Assembly: GCA_013414765.1 (NCBI GenBank)
Contig: CP058708.1
Location: 124,001 to 188,000, forward strand
From: Candidatus Accumulibacter cognatus
Lineage (GTDB): Bacteria; Pseudomonadota; Gammaproteobacteria; Burkholderiales; Rhodocyclaceae
DNA length: 64,000 nucleotides
Direction of reading: 5' to 3'
Shown: piece after piece, positions 36,354 through 44,622 of the stretch
Layout: every line of letters starts with the position of its first letter
Position numbering within the stretch: position 1 is the stretch's first letter
The notes under the pieces: generated by a model
Database searches by the model: none
What the model was told of the DNA's origin: nothing
Seen by the model: the letters and a program-made list of their open reading frames with translations, nothing else
Made by a program: the position numbers and the translations under genes

Positions 36354-38879
36354 TTACAGCATGTTCTGCACGAGCTGGATGGTCAGCGTCTGTCCAGGCT
36401 TTATCTCGTGGCCCTGGATGCGGTTCCAGCGCAACAGATCATCCTTCTCGACCCGGAATTGCCTGGCGATCGAAACCAGGGTGTCGCCATGACGGATCGT
36501 GTATTGGGCCTGTCTGGCCTGTTTCTTGCTGGCAGGCCGGGAAGTGTCTGACGAATCTTCAGCCTTTTTCCCGGTCCTGGCTTCGGCCTTGGCCAGCGTC
36601 TGGCGGCTGTCAGCCTTGCCATGCCGGCTCTCGATCTCGGTGGCTTCGATTCGCGACTTGCCTGCCGGGACCTTGCTGACCGGCTCGGGTGCGGCCACCG
36701 CCAGTTTGACGCCGGCGTTCACCTGGTCGCCACGCAGCTTGTTGAGCTGCTTCAGCTCGGCCACGCTCATGTCGTAACGACTTGCCACCTGCGCCAGCGT
36801 TTCTCCCTTGCCGACGGTATGGCTGCGGGTCGCGGCAGGCGGGGCTGGTTCGGCGCGCGCTTCGGCACGTTTGCTGTCTACGGCTGCCAGGGCGGGGGGG
36901 GCACCCGCGGCGGCCGGCTTGCCATTGTGCTCGGGCGCGGCCACCGTCAGCTTGACGCCGGCGTTCACCCGGTCGCCACGCAGCTTGTTGAGCTGCTTCA
37001 GCTCGGCCACGCTCATGTCGTAACGACTTGCCACCTGCGCCAGCGTTTCTCCCTTGCCGACGGTATGGCTGCGGGTCGCGGCAGGTGGGGTCGGTTCGGC
37101 GCGTGTTTCGGCACGTTTGCCGTCCACTGCCGCCAGGACGGGAGGCGCGCCCGCGGCGGCCGGTTTGCCATTGTGCTCGGGCGCGGCCACCGCCAGTTTG
37201 ACGCCGGCGTTCACCTGGTCGCCACGCAGCTTGTTGAGCTGCTTCAGCTCGGCCACGCTCATGTCGTAACGACTTGCCACCTGCGCCAGCGTTTCTCCCT
37301 TGCCGACGGTATGGCTGCGGGTCGCGGCAGGTGGGGTCGGTTCGGCGCGTGTTTCGGCACGTTTGCCGTCCACTGCCGCCAGGACGGGAGGCGCGCCCGC
37401 GGATGCCGGTTTGCCATTGTGCTCGGGCGCGGCCACCGCCAGTTTGACGCCGGTGTTCACCTGGTCAACACGCAGTTTGTTGAGCTGCTTCAGTTCGGCC
37501 ACGCTCATGTCGTAACGCTGCGCCACCTTGAGCAGGGTCTCGCCTTTCTGCACCGTATGCGTGCGCGTGACTGCAACTGGCGCGGGTTCCGGCGGTGCGA
37601 GGCGCGGTGATGGCGGCGCGAGGCGCGGTGGTTCTGCCACCTGGGGTTGTTCAGGCAGCCCGGCCAGGTCGGCAGGCTCTGCGCCCTCCTGACCGGCAAC
37701 CAGCAGGGTCAGTCCGGGGGCAAGTCTGATCCTGCCATTGATGCCATTGACCGCTTTGAGATTGGCGACCGTCATGCCGAAACGCGGCGCGACCTCTTCG
37801 AGCCTATCGCCTGCCCGCAGGGTATAGGCCTGCCAGGACGAAAGCGGCTTTTCGCTCTCTTCATGGGCCTCGAGATTGCTGATGAAGGTGTCGACCTTGT
37901 CGGCCGGGATCACCATCGGCGTCTCGGACTTGATGACCGGACGATTGTGTGCCGGGTTCAGCGCGACAAACTCCTTGACCGGCATTTCGGCAAGCTGCGC
38001 CGCCAGCTTGACGTCGATGTTGGCGGTCTTGGTGACCGTCGTGAAATAGGGCCGGTTGGGAACGCCGCGGATATTGAGATTGGCAAGGATGTTGGGGTTG
38101 CTGAAAACGTTCTTCAGCGCCTGCAGTTTGGGAACGTAATGCCGTGTTTCCTCGGGCATCGTCAGGCTCAGATAGTCGGTCGGCAGACCATTCGCGCGGT
38201 TCTTGTTGATCGCCTTGCCGACGGCGCCTTCGCCCCAGTTGTACGAGGCCAGCGCGAGATGCCAGTCGCCGTGCAGATCGTAGATGTACTGCAGGTAATC
38301 GAGTGCCGCCGCGGTCGAAGCAACGATGTCACGGCGTTCGTCAACCCACCAGTTCTGTTCGAGCTTGTATTGCCTGCCGGTTGCCGGAACGAACTGCCAC
38401 AGGCCGGAAGCATGGCTACGCGAGTAGGCGGTCGGATTGTAGGCGCTCTCGACCATCGGCAGCAGGGCAAGCTCCATTGGCATGCCACGCTTGTCGAGTT
38501 CCTCGACGATGTGATGCAGGTAACGACTGCTGCGCTCGACCATGCGGCGCAGCGATTCGGGATGATTCAGATACCACTGCTGATGATGCAGGACCAGTGG
38601 GCTGTTGAGGTTGGGCATCGAAAAGCCCTGGCGCATACGGTGGAAGATTTCCTCTGGCTGAGCGGTCAGATCGATGGTCTCGGCAAGCGGCTTCGATGCG
38701 GGCAGCTCGATCACCGGCAAGACCCCTTCGGGGTCCAGTTGCCAAGCTGCGGTACCAGCCTGCGATAATCCGGCACTGGGTGGTGCCTGGCTGATCGAGG
38801 CAAGGCTCGTCGCTTCATCTGACGAAGCCGCCCCACAAGTAAAAGCAAAAGCAATGGCGAATGCAATTCGTGGCGTCAT
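36354..38879 (-). CDS. mltD: MltD-like membrane-bound lytic transglycosylase with six LysM modules
   Basis: The 841-residue product has a signal peptide (MTPRIAFAIAFAFTCGAASS) and an SLT catalytic domain. The catalytic Glu is in LPMVESAYNPTAYSRSHASG, followed by LWQFVPATGRQY and LASYNWGEGAVGKAI, all typical of MltD. The C-terminal half consists of LysM peptidoglycan-binding modules: one after the catalytic part, one starting THTVQKGETLLKVAQRYDMS, three nearly identical ones (SHTVGKGETLAQVASRYDMS) separated by Ala/Pro-rich linkers, and a final YTIRHGDTLVSIARQFRV. The ATG at 38879 is preferred over the upstream frame because AAAAGGA lies just before it. E. coli MltD has only two to three LysM modules. 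Confidence 0.9.
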   Translation of the reverse strand: MTPRIAFAIAFAFTCGAASSDEATSLASISQAPPSAGLSQAGTAAWQLDPEGVLPVIELPASKPLAETIDLTAQPEEIFHRMRQGFSMPNLNSPLVLHHQQWYLNHPESLRRMVERSSRYLHHIVEELDKRGMPMELALLPMVESAYNPTAYSRSHASGLWQFVPATGRQYKLEQNWWVDERRDIVASTAAALDYLQYIYDLHGDWHLALASYNWGEGAVGKAINKNRANGLPTDYLSLTMPEETRHYVPKLQALKNVFSNPNILANLNIRGVPNRPYFTTVTKTANIDVKLAAQLAEMPVKEFVALNPAHNRPVIKSETPMVIPADKVDTFISNLEAHEESEKPLSSWQAYTLRAGDRLEEVAPRFGMTVANLKAVNGINGRIRLAPGLTLLVAGQEGAEPADLAGLPEQPQVAEPPRLAPPSPRLAPPEPAPVAVTRTHTVQKGETLLKVAQRYDMSVAELKQLNKLRVDQVNTGVKLAVAAPEHNGKPASAGAPPVLAAVDGKRAETRAEPTPPAATRSHTVGKGETLAQVASRYDMSVAELKQLNKLRGDQVNAGVKLAVAAPEHNGKPAAAGAPPVLAAVDGKRAETRAEPTPPAATRSHTVGKGETLAQVASRYDMSVAELKQLNKLRGDRVNAGVKLTVAAPEHNGKPAAAGAPPALAAVDSKRAEARAEPAPPAATRSHTVGKGETLAQVASRYDMSVAELKQLNKLRGDQVNAGVKLAVAAPEPVSKVPAGKSRIEATEIESRHGKADSRQTLAKAEARTGKKAEDSSDTSRPASKKQARQAQYTIRHGDTLVSIARQFRVEKDDLLRWNRIQGHEIKPGQTLTIQLVQNML
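36702..37560. repeat. Tandem 246-bp repeat encoding LysM-linker units
   Basis: Three consecutive units of 246 bp (82 codons), plus a more diverged partial fourth, are almost identical at the DNA level. Each covers one LysM module and its linker. The near identity, including silent positions, points to recent duplication or ongoing gene conversion. Unit number is likely to vary between strains. Confidence 0.85.
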
Positions 38880-39145
38880 CCGTACATCCTTTTCTCGTTC
38901 TCGGGTGGGCGCCAGTTCATCCCCGCTGCGTGGGATCACCTGGTCGAATGGTGAAACTGCAAACGTAGAATTATAGAACAAAGAAACCGAGTGCGAATGA
39001 AAGCGTCAGCAATTCAGTCTGAGACCGGCGCTTGCCATCGGCGTCTGCTCGCCGTTGGGCTGAAGACCTTTCGGCGCACGCTCGACTGACTCGGTGCCAA
39101 CAACGCGGCAGGCGTTGGCGGCAGTCGCGATCGCCAGCGGCGTTT

Positions 39146-40018
39146 TCACATTTCCGCGTGTCGCGGGGCATCGTCCTGTACATGCGCGAGCTGTTTGCGG
39201 CGCATCGGTCCGGCCAGCTTGAGCACCTGCCGGATCAGCTCCTTGCCGTCGGCATCGAGCCGTCGGGTCTGCCGGTAGTCGAGCAGGAAGCGCAACCGCT
39301 CGCTGCGCCGGAAGAACCACGGTGCCGGCGCATCCAGCGCAGCGAGGTCTGCCGCCCGCGCCGCGACGCCCAATTCCCGCGGATGCTGTCGGCCGCGCGG
39401 CATGTCGATGAGCGAGAGCCGCGCCAGCTCGTTGTCCGCAATCACCAGGTTTCGCCAGTACAGATCACCATGCGTAAACTGTCGCGCATGCAGCACGCGC
39501 GTGAGCCGGGCCACCTGGCGCAATAATTCGCCGCGGCCGGACCACCGTTCGGCGCCAGGCAGGCTCGGCAGCACGTCCCGGATGAACGCGTCCATGGACA
39601 TTGGTTCGGCGATGCCCGTGGTGATCAGGAACGATCGCCACAACCAGCCGGCCCGTCGTTCCTCGCCGAAGGCCACGGGCGTTGCCTCGGTGAGCTGCCA
39701 CTTGTGCAGCCGCTCCAGATTGCCAAACTCCCGCCGCACCTGCGAAGCACCGAAGAACGTCCCGCGAAACAAGCGGCTACGCAATTGCGCCCAGCGCGTT
39801 ACCCAGGATTTCTTCAGGAACAATACCTGGCGTGCGCCCTCAACCTCGACGCGCCTCACCTCGCTGCTGCCGCTGCGGCGCACGACCGTCCCCTGCTCGC
39901 ACAGGAACGCCAGTTCGAACGTGCCCAGTCCGGCGGCACGTAGCCGGGCTTCCCAGCCCGGCGCAAAATGGAGGTATTGGCTGCGGAGCACGCTGACCCC
40001 AGGGTGGCGGCGACTCAA
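39146..40018 (-). CDS. WaaP/InaA-type lipopolysaccharide core kinase
   Basis: The 290-residue product is a small protein-kinase-fold enzyme. The catalytic loop is FTHGDLYWRNLVIAD with the HGDLxxxN pattern, and the metal-binding DFG equivalent is LSLIDMPRGR. An ATP-binding lysine candidate lies in QVLFLKKSW. Such kinases phosphorylate heptose or Kdo in the LPS inner core. It overlaps the methyltransferase gene upstream by 4 nt, so both are probably co-expressed. A second kinase of the same kind lies nearby on the same strand. The exact sugar target is not readable. Confidence 0.78.
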   Translation of the reverse strand: MSRRHPGVSVLRSQYLHFAPGWEARLRAAGLGTFELAFLCEQGTVVRRSGSSEVRRVEVEGARQVLFLKKSWVTRWAQLRSRLFRGTFFGASQVRREFGNLERLHKWQLTEATPVAFGEERRAGWLWRSFLITTGIAEPMSMDAFIRDVLPSLPGAERWSGRGELLRQVARLTRVLHARQFTHGDLYWRNLVIADNELARLSLIDMPRGRQHPRELGVAARAADLAALDAPAPWFFRRSERLRFLLDYRQTRRLDADGKELIRQVLKLAGPMRRKQLAHVQDDAPRHAEM

Positions 40019-40659
40019 CCCGATACGCGTTCAAACACCGCCAGGTGAAGATTATTGGTCAGGTCGAGCGGAAAGTTTTTCACCAGCCTGAAACCATTGG
40101 CCTTGAAGTAGCCCATGACCTCAGCCAGCGGCGTGTTGAAGACGGACAGCTTCTTGCCCCGCCAACGGCGCAGCTTCTGTTCCAGCGCACGCAGCGTTTT
40201 CGGGTTGAAGTAGGACATCGCCACATGCTTGCGCGCGACCCGGCAGAGCTCGCCCACGACCTTGCGGCGCAACTCCTCGTTGGGGAGATGGTGAAAAAAA
40301 CGGAAACAGACGATCGCATCGAAACTCGCGTCGGCCTGCGAAAGCCTCTCAATGTCCTCCTCGAATACCGGAACGTTGAGCCCTTTCGCAGCGGTGGTCT
40401 CGCGGGTGATTTGGCGCATCGGCTCCGAGTAGTCCGCCGCGCTCATCTCGTACCCGAGCTGGCTCAGCAGCACGGTCACCCGGCCGCCGCCACAGGGTAC
40501 GTCGAGGACGGTGGCCGGCCTGGGGATGAGCTGGAAGGCGCGCTCGACCAGCTTCAACTCCGGCACGTTGCGCCGTGCGTCGCGGTTGGCATAGCCGCGA
40601 GCCTTGTCCTCGGTGTAATTGGTCTTGGCGCGGTAAGTCGCAGTGGGAGTTTCGTTCAT
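40015..40659 (-). CDS. Class I SAM-dependent methyltransferase
   Basis: This product of about 214 residues has SAM-binding motif I as ATVLDVPCGGGRVTVLLSQL, an acidic loop at the end of strand 2 (MSAADYSEPM) and motif II-like FDAIVCFRFFHHL, all usual for small-molecule or lipid methyltransferases. It is coupled to the LPS-kinase gene by a 4-nt overlap, so a role in modifying an LPS or glycolipid precursor is plausible but unproven. The start was set at the internal ATG; an upstream TTG adds four residues. Confidence 0.78.
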   Translation of the reverse strand: MNETPTATYRAKTNYTEDKARGYANRDARRNVPELKLVERAFQLIPRPATVLDVPCGGGRVTVLLSQLGYEMSAADYSEPMRQITRETTAAKGLNVPVFEEDIERLSQADASFDAIVCFRFFHHLPNEELRRKVVGELCRVARKHVAMSYFNPKTLRALEQKLRRWRGKKLSVFNTPLAEVMGYFKANGFRLVKNFPLDLTNNLHLAVFERVSG

Positions 40660-40888
40660 GTTCGTCACCAACTTAACGGGATGATGATGCGCTCGCGACG
40701 CTTGGACACATCGCTAGGCGACGGCGACTGGCGGAGAGCGGTTCAAAAAAGAGGTTCAAAGGCATCTGGATCAGATGTTACCACCTCGGCCTGAAGCCCA
40801 CCTTAACCCACGTTCGACGTGCCAAGGCTCGGTCGACATGCAACTCCTGGGACAGCCGATGAGCTGATGCGGCAAGCTCTGCTTATGC
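40660..40888. other. Intergenic region between the two kinase units
   Basis: No gene is visible. An A-run (near 40745) and moderately AT-rich sequence could hold the promoter of the methyltransferase-kinase pair, but I could not assign clear boxes. Confidence 0.35.
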
Positions 40889-41650
40889 TCACCGATCAAA
40901 GAAGTTGACGATCTTGCTGATCCGCTTGCGGTCGTCGTCGGTCACCCGCGCGTGCCCTGCATAGTCAAGATAGAAGCGCAGTCGCTGCGTGCGCGATAAC
41001 AGACGCCGGGCAGGCTTGTCGAGGCACGCGAGGTCCTTGGCAATGCGGTACTGCAGAACTGCGCCACGATAGAAGGCGCCACTGGGGCAATCGATCAGAT
41101 ACGCCGTTGGCAAGGATCCGCCATCGATCAGCAGGTTGCGCCACTTCAGATCGTTGTGCGCGAAACCGTGGTCGTGCAGGGTGCGCGCCATGTCGGCGAT
41201 CTGCCGCGCGACATGGGCGACCCAGCAACGATCACGCAGGCGCGAATCGTTGGCGCGGGCTAGTTGCGCCAGATCGCAGGTGGCAGGGATCTCGTCGGTC
41301 ACCACGGCACCCCGCGTGAAACCGCCAAAGCGACGCTCGAGGCCATAGGCAACCAGCGTCGCCGTCGGAATTCCCCAGTCCCGGAAAGCCTGCAGGTTTC
41401 GCCACTCAGCGCGTACTCTCGGCGAACCCAGCCAGCGCCGCAGGCCCAACCAGCGGCGCTGGAGATTTTTGCCCGTGCCACTGTAGCGCTTGACGTAATA
41501 GCGCCTGCCACCGGCACTGACGCGCAGCACGCGGCAGAGCGAATCGCTGGTGATCAACTCGCCGTCGAGCGAAAAGACACGGTCGATGTCGCCGAACAGT
41601 TCTGCCACTTCGCTTGCCGGGTGCTGCCTGTTGACCCACCAGAACCTCAC
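40889..41650 (-). CDS. Second WaaP/InaA-type lipopolysaccharide core kinase
   Basis: This kinase-fold protein of about 253 residues has the catalytic loop GFAHNDLKWRNLLIDGGSL, with Asn in place of the Gly of HGD, and the DFG-equivalent AYLIDCPSGAF. RYYVKRYSGTGK carries the likely ATP-binding lysine. Sequence and layout resemble the other kinase 900 nt downstream without being a recent duplicate. The GTG at 41650 is chosen because GAGAGG lies 8 nt before it; the frame also runs upstream to 41734. Its place next to the other kinase suggests stepwise phosphorylation of the LPS core. Confidence 0.75.
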   Translation of the reverse strand: MRFWWVNRQHPASEVAELFGDIDRVFSLDGELITSDSLCRVLRVSAGGRRYYVKRYSGTGKNLQRRWLGLRRWLGSPRVRAEWRNLQAFRDWGIPTATLVAYGLERRFGGFTRGAVVTDEIPATCDLAQLARANDSRLRDRCWVAHVARQIADMARTLHDHGFAHNDLKWRNLLIDGGSLPTAYLIDCPSGAFYRGAVLQYRIAKDLACLDKPARRLLSRTQRLRFYLDYAGHARVTDDDRKRISKIVNFFDR

Positions 41651-42209
41651 CTCTTTCGTCCTCTCGCATACTTCCCGGTGGTGCCAGCAAGCCCCGTGAA
41701 ACCCGGAACACCAAAGTATTTGCGAAAGCGACATCGGCCGTCAAGCGCAGACGAACGCTTCAGTTCAGGTCCGCATGAAAAATGACCCCGCCGGACTGCA
41801 CGTGCGGCGGCTTCATCAAACGACAGGAACTCGCCGCATCCACCTCTTCTCCAGCTAAAGATTGAAGAAATTCGCCGGGTCACACGCCGGGAAGGCATTC
41901 GTTTCCGCATTCATCAGGCCGAAGCCTGACGTCTCGTCCATGACCTCCGCCGCTTAACAAGCCTCACGATGACGTCGAGGGGCTTCCTTCTCCGCACCTT
42001 CCTCAAAAGCTTACGGAAGCGATGGCACTTCGTGCTTGTGGACGTCATCGAAAGTCATGAAGTCATGCGAAACTAGCCCGAAGTCGTCAGAGAATGGTGC
42101 TCCCAGCCGACAGCTCCCGCCCCTGCCCCCGGAAAGATCTGCCAGGCGGGCGGCTGCAGCATGTTGCCCGACCGGCATCCGGCAGCCGGCCCTGCAAACC
42201 TGGCCCTGG
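41651..42209. other. Long intergenic region; one possible 28-residue peptide
   Basis: No standard gene is visible in about 560 nt. The best candidate is a minus-strand ORF at 41855-41941 with GGAGG immediately upstream, whose product ends AETNAFPACDPANFFNL. It could encode a short peptide or be chance. The rest shows no clear structure. Confidence 0.35.
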
Positions 42210-42518
42210 CTAGCGAAAGAATTCCTCCAGCCGCACAAACACTTCATGCTCGGCGCCGTGCCGGCGCACTGCCAGGACATCCTCGAGCTTCTCGATCTGT
42301 TTGACCATCTGGTCCAGTCGTTCATCCTCGTTGACCAATAGCCAGATGCGACTGGTCACGCCGCTTCCGACCGGCATCACCAGGATGCCTTCGACGTTGT
42401 ACGCTCGCCGCGAGAATAGGCCGACGACATGCGACATGACGCCAGCATGGTTATTGACATCCAGTTCGAGCACCGTGCGCGACAGTGCCTGGTGTTCCGT
42501 ACCTGCAATCGAGTTCAT
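42210..42518 (-). CDS. ilvN: Acetolactate synthase small (regulatory) subunit, AHAS I type
   Basis: This 102-residue protein has a single ACT domain: LELDVNNHAGVMSHVVGLFS with RRAYNVEGILVMPVG, then SRIWLLVNEDERLDQMVKQI. The short length matches IlvN of AHAS I (about 96 residues), not the 160-residue IlvH. The subunit activates the large subunit and confers valine feedback inhibition. It follows ilvB by 3 nt on the same strand. The same-strand leader upstream of ilvB controls both. Confidence 0.9.
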   Translation of the reverse strand: MNSIAGTEHQALSRTVLELDVNNHAGVMSHVVGLFSRRAYNVEGILVMPVGSGVTSRIWLLVNEDERLDQMVKQIEKLEDVLAVRRHGAEHEVFVRLEEFFR

Positions 42519-42521
42519 CGT

Positions 42522-44204
42522 TCAGCCTCCGATCATTTCCTTGTTGGCCGCACCCGGCGGCACCATCGGCAATACCTGCTCGTGCATGGCGATGCTGGCG
42601 TGGATCAGCATCGGGCCCGAGGACGATAGTGCTCTGGCCAGCGCGGCCGTGGGATCGCTCTCCCGGTCGAGATCGATGGCGGGCACGCCGAACCCCTCGG
42701 CAACCCGGACGAAGTCGGGCATGCCCTTGAACTGGGAAGCGTAGATGCGCTCACCGTAAAACAGTGTCTGCTGCTGGAAGACCAGCCCCAGCGAGGCGTT
42801 GTTCATCAGCACGATCTTGACGTTGACGTCTTCCTCGGCGGCAGTGACCAGTTCCTGGATGTTCATCAGAATGCTGCCGTCGCCAGTGAAACAGACCACG
42901 GTGCGTTGCGGCTCGGCCAGCGCTGCGCCAATCGCCGCCGGCATGCCGAAGCCCATCGTGCCGAGCCCGCCGGAGGTCAGCCATTGCCGGGGTCGGCGCA
43001 GCGGATACGCTTGCGCGACCCACATCTGGTGCTGACCGACGTCGGTGGTGATCGTCGCCTGGTCATCGAGGCAATCGGCGACGGCACGGATCAGGCCGTA
43101 AGGGGTGCGCGGGTCATCGATACCCGGCATGCGCAGCGGATGCTCGGCCTTGAGGTTGGCCACGCACGCCAGCCAATCCGCACGTGCCGGCGTCTCGATC
43201 GCCGGCAGCAGCATCGCCAGGGCCGCGCCGACGTCGCCGGCGATGCCGATGTGTGCGGTCTTGATCTTGTCGAGTTCGGAAGGGTCGATGTCGATATGGA
43301 TGATCTTCGCCTGCGGGCAGAAACCGGCCACCTTGCCGGTTGCCCGGTCGTCGAAGCGGGCGCCAACGGCAATCAGCAGATCACACTCGTCGAGCGCGAG
43401 GTTGGTACAGCGCGCGCCGTGCATGCCGAGCATGCCGAGCGACAAGGGATGATCGACCGGCATCGCGCCGAGCGCCATCAGGGTCATGACCGTTGGCAGG
43501 GAGGCTTTTTCGGCGAGCGCCACGGCCGCGCCAGAAGCGCCCGAATGCACGACGCCGCCGCCGAGGTAGAGGATCGGCCTGGCGGCCGCATTGATCATCG
43601 CCGCCGCCGCCTCGATCAATTCGGCGGCCGGCGCCGGCACACGGTCGGCACGGCCCGGCTCGGGCCACTCGTCAACCTCGACGAGCTGATTCTGCACGTC
43701 CTTGGGAATATCGACCAGTACCGGCCCGGGACGCCCCGACGCAGCGATGCAGAAGGCGCGAGGAATGATGCTCAGCAGTTCGTCGGCCGAACCGACCAGG
43801 AAGTTGTGTTTGGTAATCGGGATGCTCAGGCCATAGGTATCGACTTCCTGAAAGGCATCGGTGCCGATCATCGGCTTGGGGACCTGCCCGGTGATCGCCA
43901 CCAGGGGAATCGAATCCAGTTTGGCATCGGCAATCGCGGTCAGCAGATTGGTGGCGCCGGGGCCGGACGACGCCATGCAGACTGCCGGTACGCCGGTGGC
44001 GCGCGCCATCCCCTGGGCCATGAAACCGCCGCCCTGCTCGTGCCGGGCGAGGACGTGGTGGAGTAGCGCCGATTTCGACAGGGCATCGTAAATCGGCAGG
44101 ATGGCGCCGCCGGGAATGCCGGTCAGCGTTCGGACGCCCTGGCGTTCGAGCAGGCGGACGACGACCTGGGCGCCGGTGAGGGTTTCGGGGGGGTGTTGGG
44201 ACAA
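42522..44204 (-). CDS. ilvB: Acetolactate synthase large (catalytic) subunit, AHAS I type
   Basis: IlvB condenses two pyruvates to acetolactate, or pyruvate with 2-ketobutyrate, in the common branched-chain amino acid pathway. The 560-residue length equals E. coli IlvB (562). The catalytic Glu region reads GIPGGAILPIYDAL, with Glu itself further along the conserved N-terminal domain, and the thiamine diphosphate motif is GDGSILMNIQELVTAAEED through MNN. The frame is open upstream to 44240, but GAGGAGA lies 6 nt before a TTG at 44204, which I take as the start. A leader peptide and terminator precede it. Confidence 0.9.
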   Translation of the reverse strand: MSQHPPETLTGAQVVVRLLERQGVRTLTGIPGGAILPIYDALSKSALLHHVLARHEQGGGFMAQGMARATGVPAVCMASSGPGATNLLTAIADAKLDSIPLVAITGQVPKPMIGTDAFQEVDTYGLSIPITKHNFLVGSADELLSIIPRAFCIAASGRPGPVLVDIPKDVQNQLVEVDEWPEPGRADRVPAPAAELIEAAAAMINAAARPILYLGGGVVHSGASGAAVALAEKASLPTVMTLMALGAMPVDHPLSLGMLGMHGARCTNLALDECDLLIAVGARFDDRATGKVAGFCPQAKIIHIDIDPSELDKIKTAHIGIAGDVGAALAMLLPAIETPARADWLACVANLKAEHPLRMPGIDDPRTPYGLIRAVADCLDDQATITTDVGQHQMWVAQAYPLRRPRQWLTSGGLGTMGFGMPAAIGAALAEPQRTVVCFTGDGSILMNIQELVTAAEEDVNVKIVLMNNASLGLVFQQQTLFYGERIYASQFKGMPDFVRVAEGFGVPAIDLDRESDPTAALARALSSSGPMLIHASIAMHEQVLPMVPPGAANKEMIGG

Positions 44205-44257
44205 GGGAATCTCCTCAAAATGAACGGCCGCCTGCGGCATCGCCAGGCCTTACCGTG

Positions 44258-44281
44258 AAAGTCGCTTCGGCGACTCACGAA
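44258..44281 (+). repeat. Copy 2 (variant) of the 24-bp dispersed repeat
   Basis: The sequence has AAAGTCGC, then TTCG in place of the GTCA of the other copies, then GCGACTCACGAA, so the stem is conserved while loop bases differ. It lies in the ilvB 5' leader, downstream of the attenuator hairpin in the direction of transcription. Confidence 0.65.
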
Positions 44282-44360
44282 ACTCCCGAAACTCCCTTCT
44301 CCCGCGTGCGGGAGAAGGGTCGGGGTGAGAAACGGTCATGACTGCGGGTCCGGAAATGCA

Positions 44361-44393
44361 AAACCCCCGCTCGGTTCGCACCGGCGGGGGTTT
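44361..44393 (-). terminator. Probable transcription attenuator of ilvBN
   Basis: AAACCCCCGC and GCGGGGGTTT form a 10-bp outer stem, with an inner CGG/CCG pair and a one-base bulge. In the minus direction the right arm runs into TTTTGCATTT. A competing pairing is possible: CACCG and GGGT just after the leader peptide are complementary to the CGGTG and ACCC of the left side of the hairpin, which would block its formation. This is the layout of a translation-coupled attenuator. Confidence 0.65.
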
Positions 44394-44415
44394 CTGGAAT
44401 ATTCTGTGCTTCGAT

Positions 44416-44556
44416 TTATCTCCTTCCGACCCTCGACGGTGTGTCAGGTTCTACACCTAGCACGCGTACGACCAGCACGGCGATCGAAACACCGCCCACG
44501 GCAAAACCCGCAACCTGGGCCACAGCCAGTCGAGCAGGATTGTCGGAACGGCGCAT
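44416..44556 (-). CDS. ivbL: Putative ilvB leader peptide
   Basis: A 46-codon ORF ends 23 nt before the terminator-like hairpin in front of ilvB. Its C-terminal half is rich in valine, leucine and isoleucine codons (VGGVSIAVLVVRVLGVE), the amino acids made by the pathway. In E. coli the IvbL leader VVVVRVVVVV stalls the ribosome when valine or leucine is scarce and so opens transcription of ilvBN. The position and composition here fit the same mechanism. The gene symbol is by analogy; there is no strong ribosome-binding site before the ATG. Confidence 0.5.
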   Translation of the reverse strand: MRRSDNPARLAVAQVAGFAVGGVSIAVLVVRVLGVEPDTPSRVGRR

Positions 44557-44622
44557 TGTCGTCAGCCAGCCTCAAGTTCAAGAAGCCCAATTAGAACCGA
44601 GTGCCGCGGGAAATGCAAGCGC

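Noticed and set aside
36702..37560. Regular repeats that might suggest a CRISPR array
   Set aside because: The unit is 246 bp, in frame, and encodes LysM modules; there are no short repeats with unique spacers.
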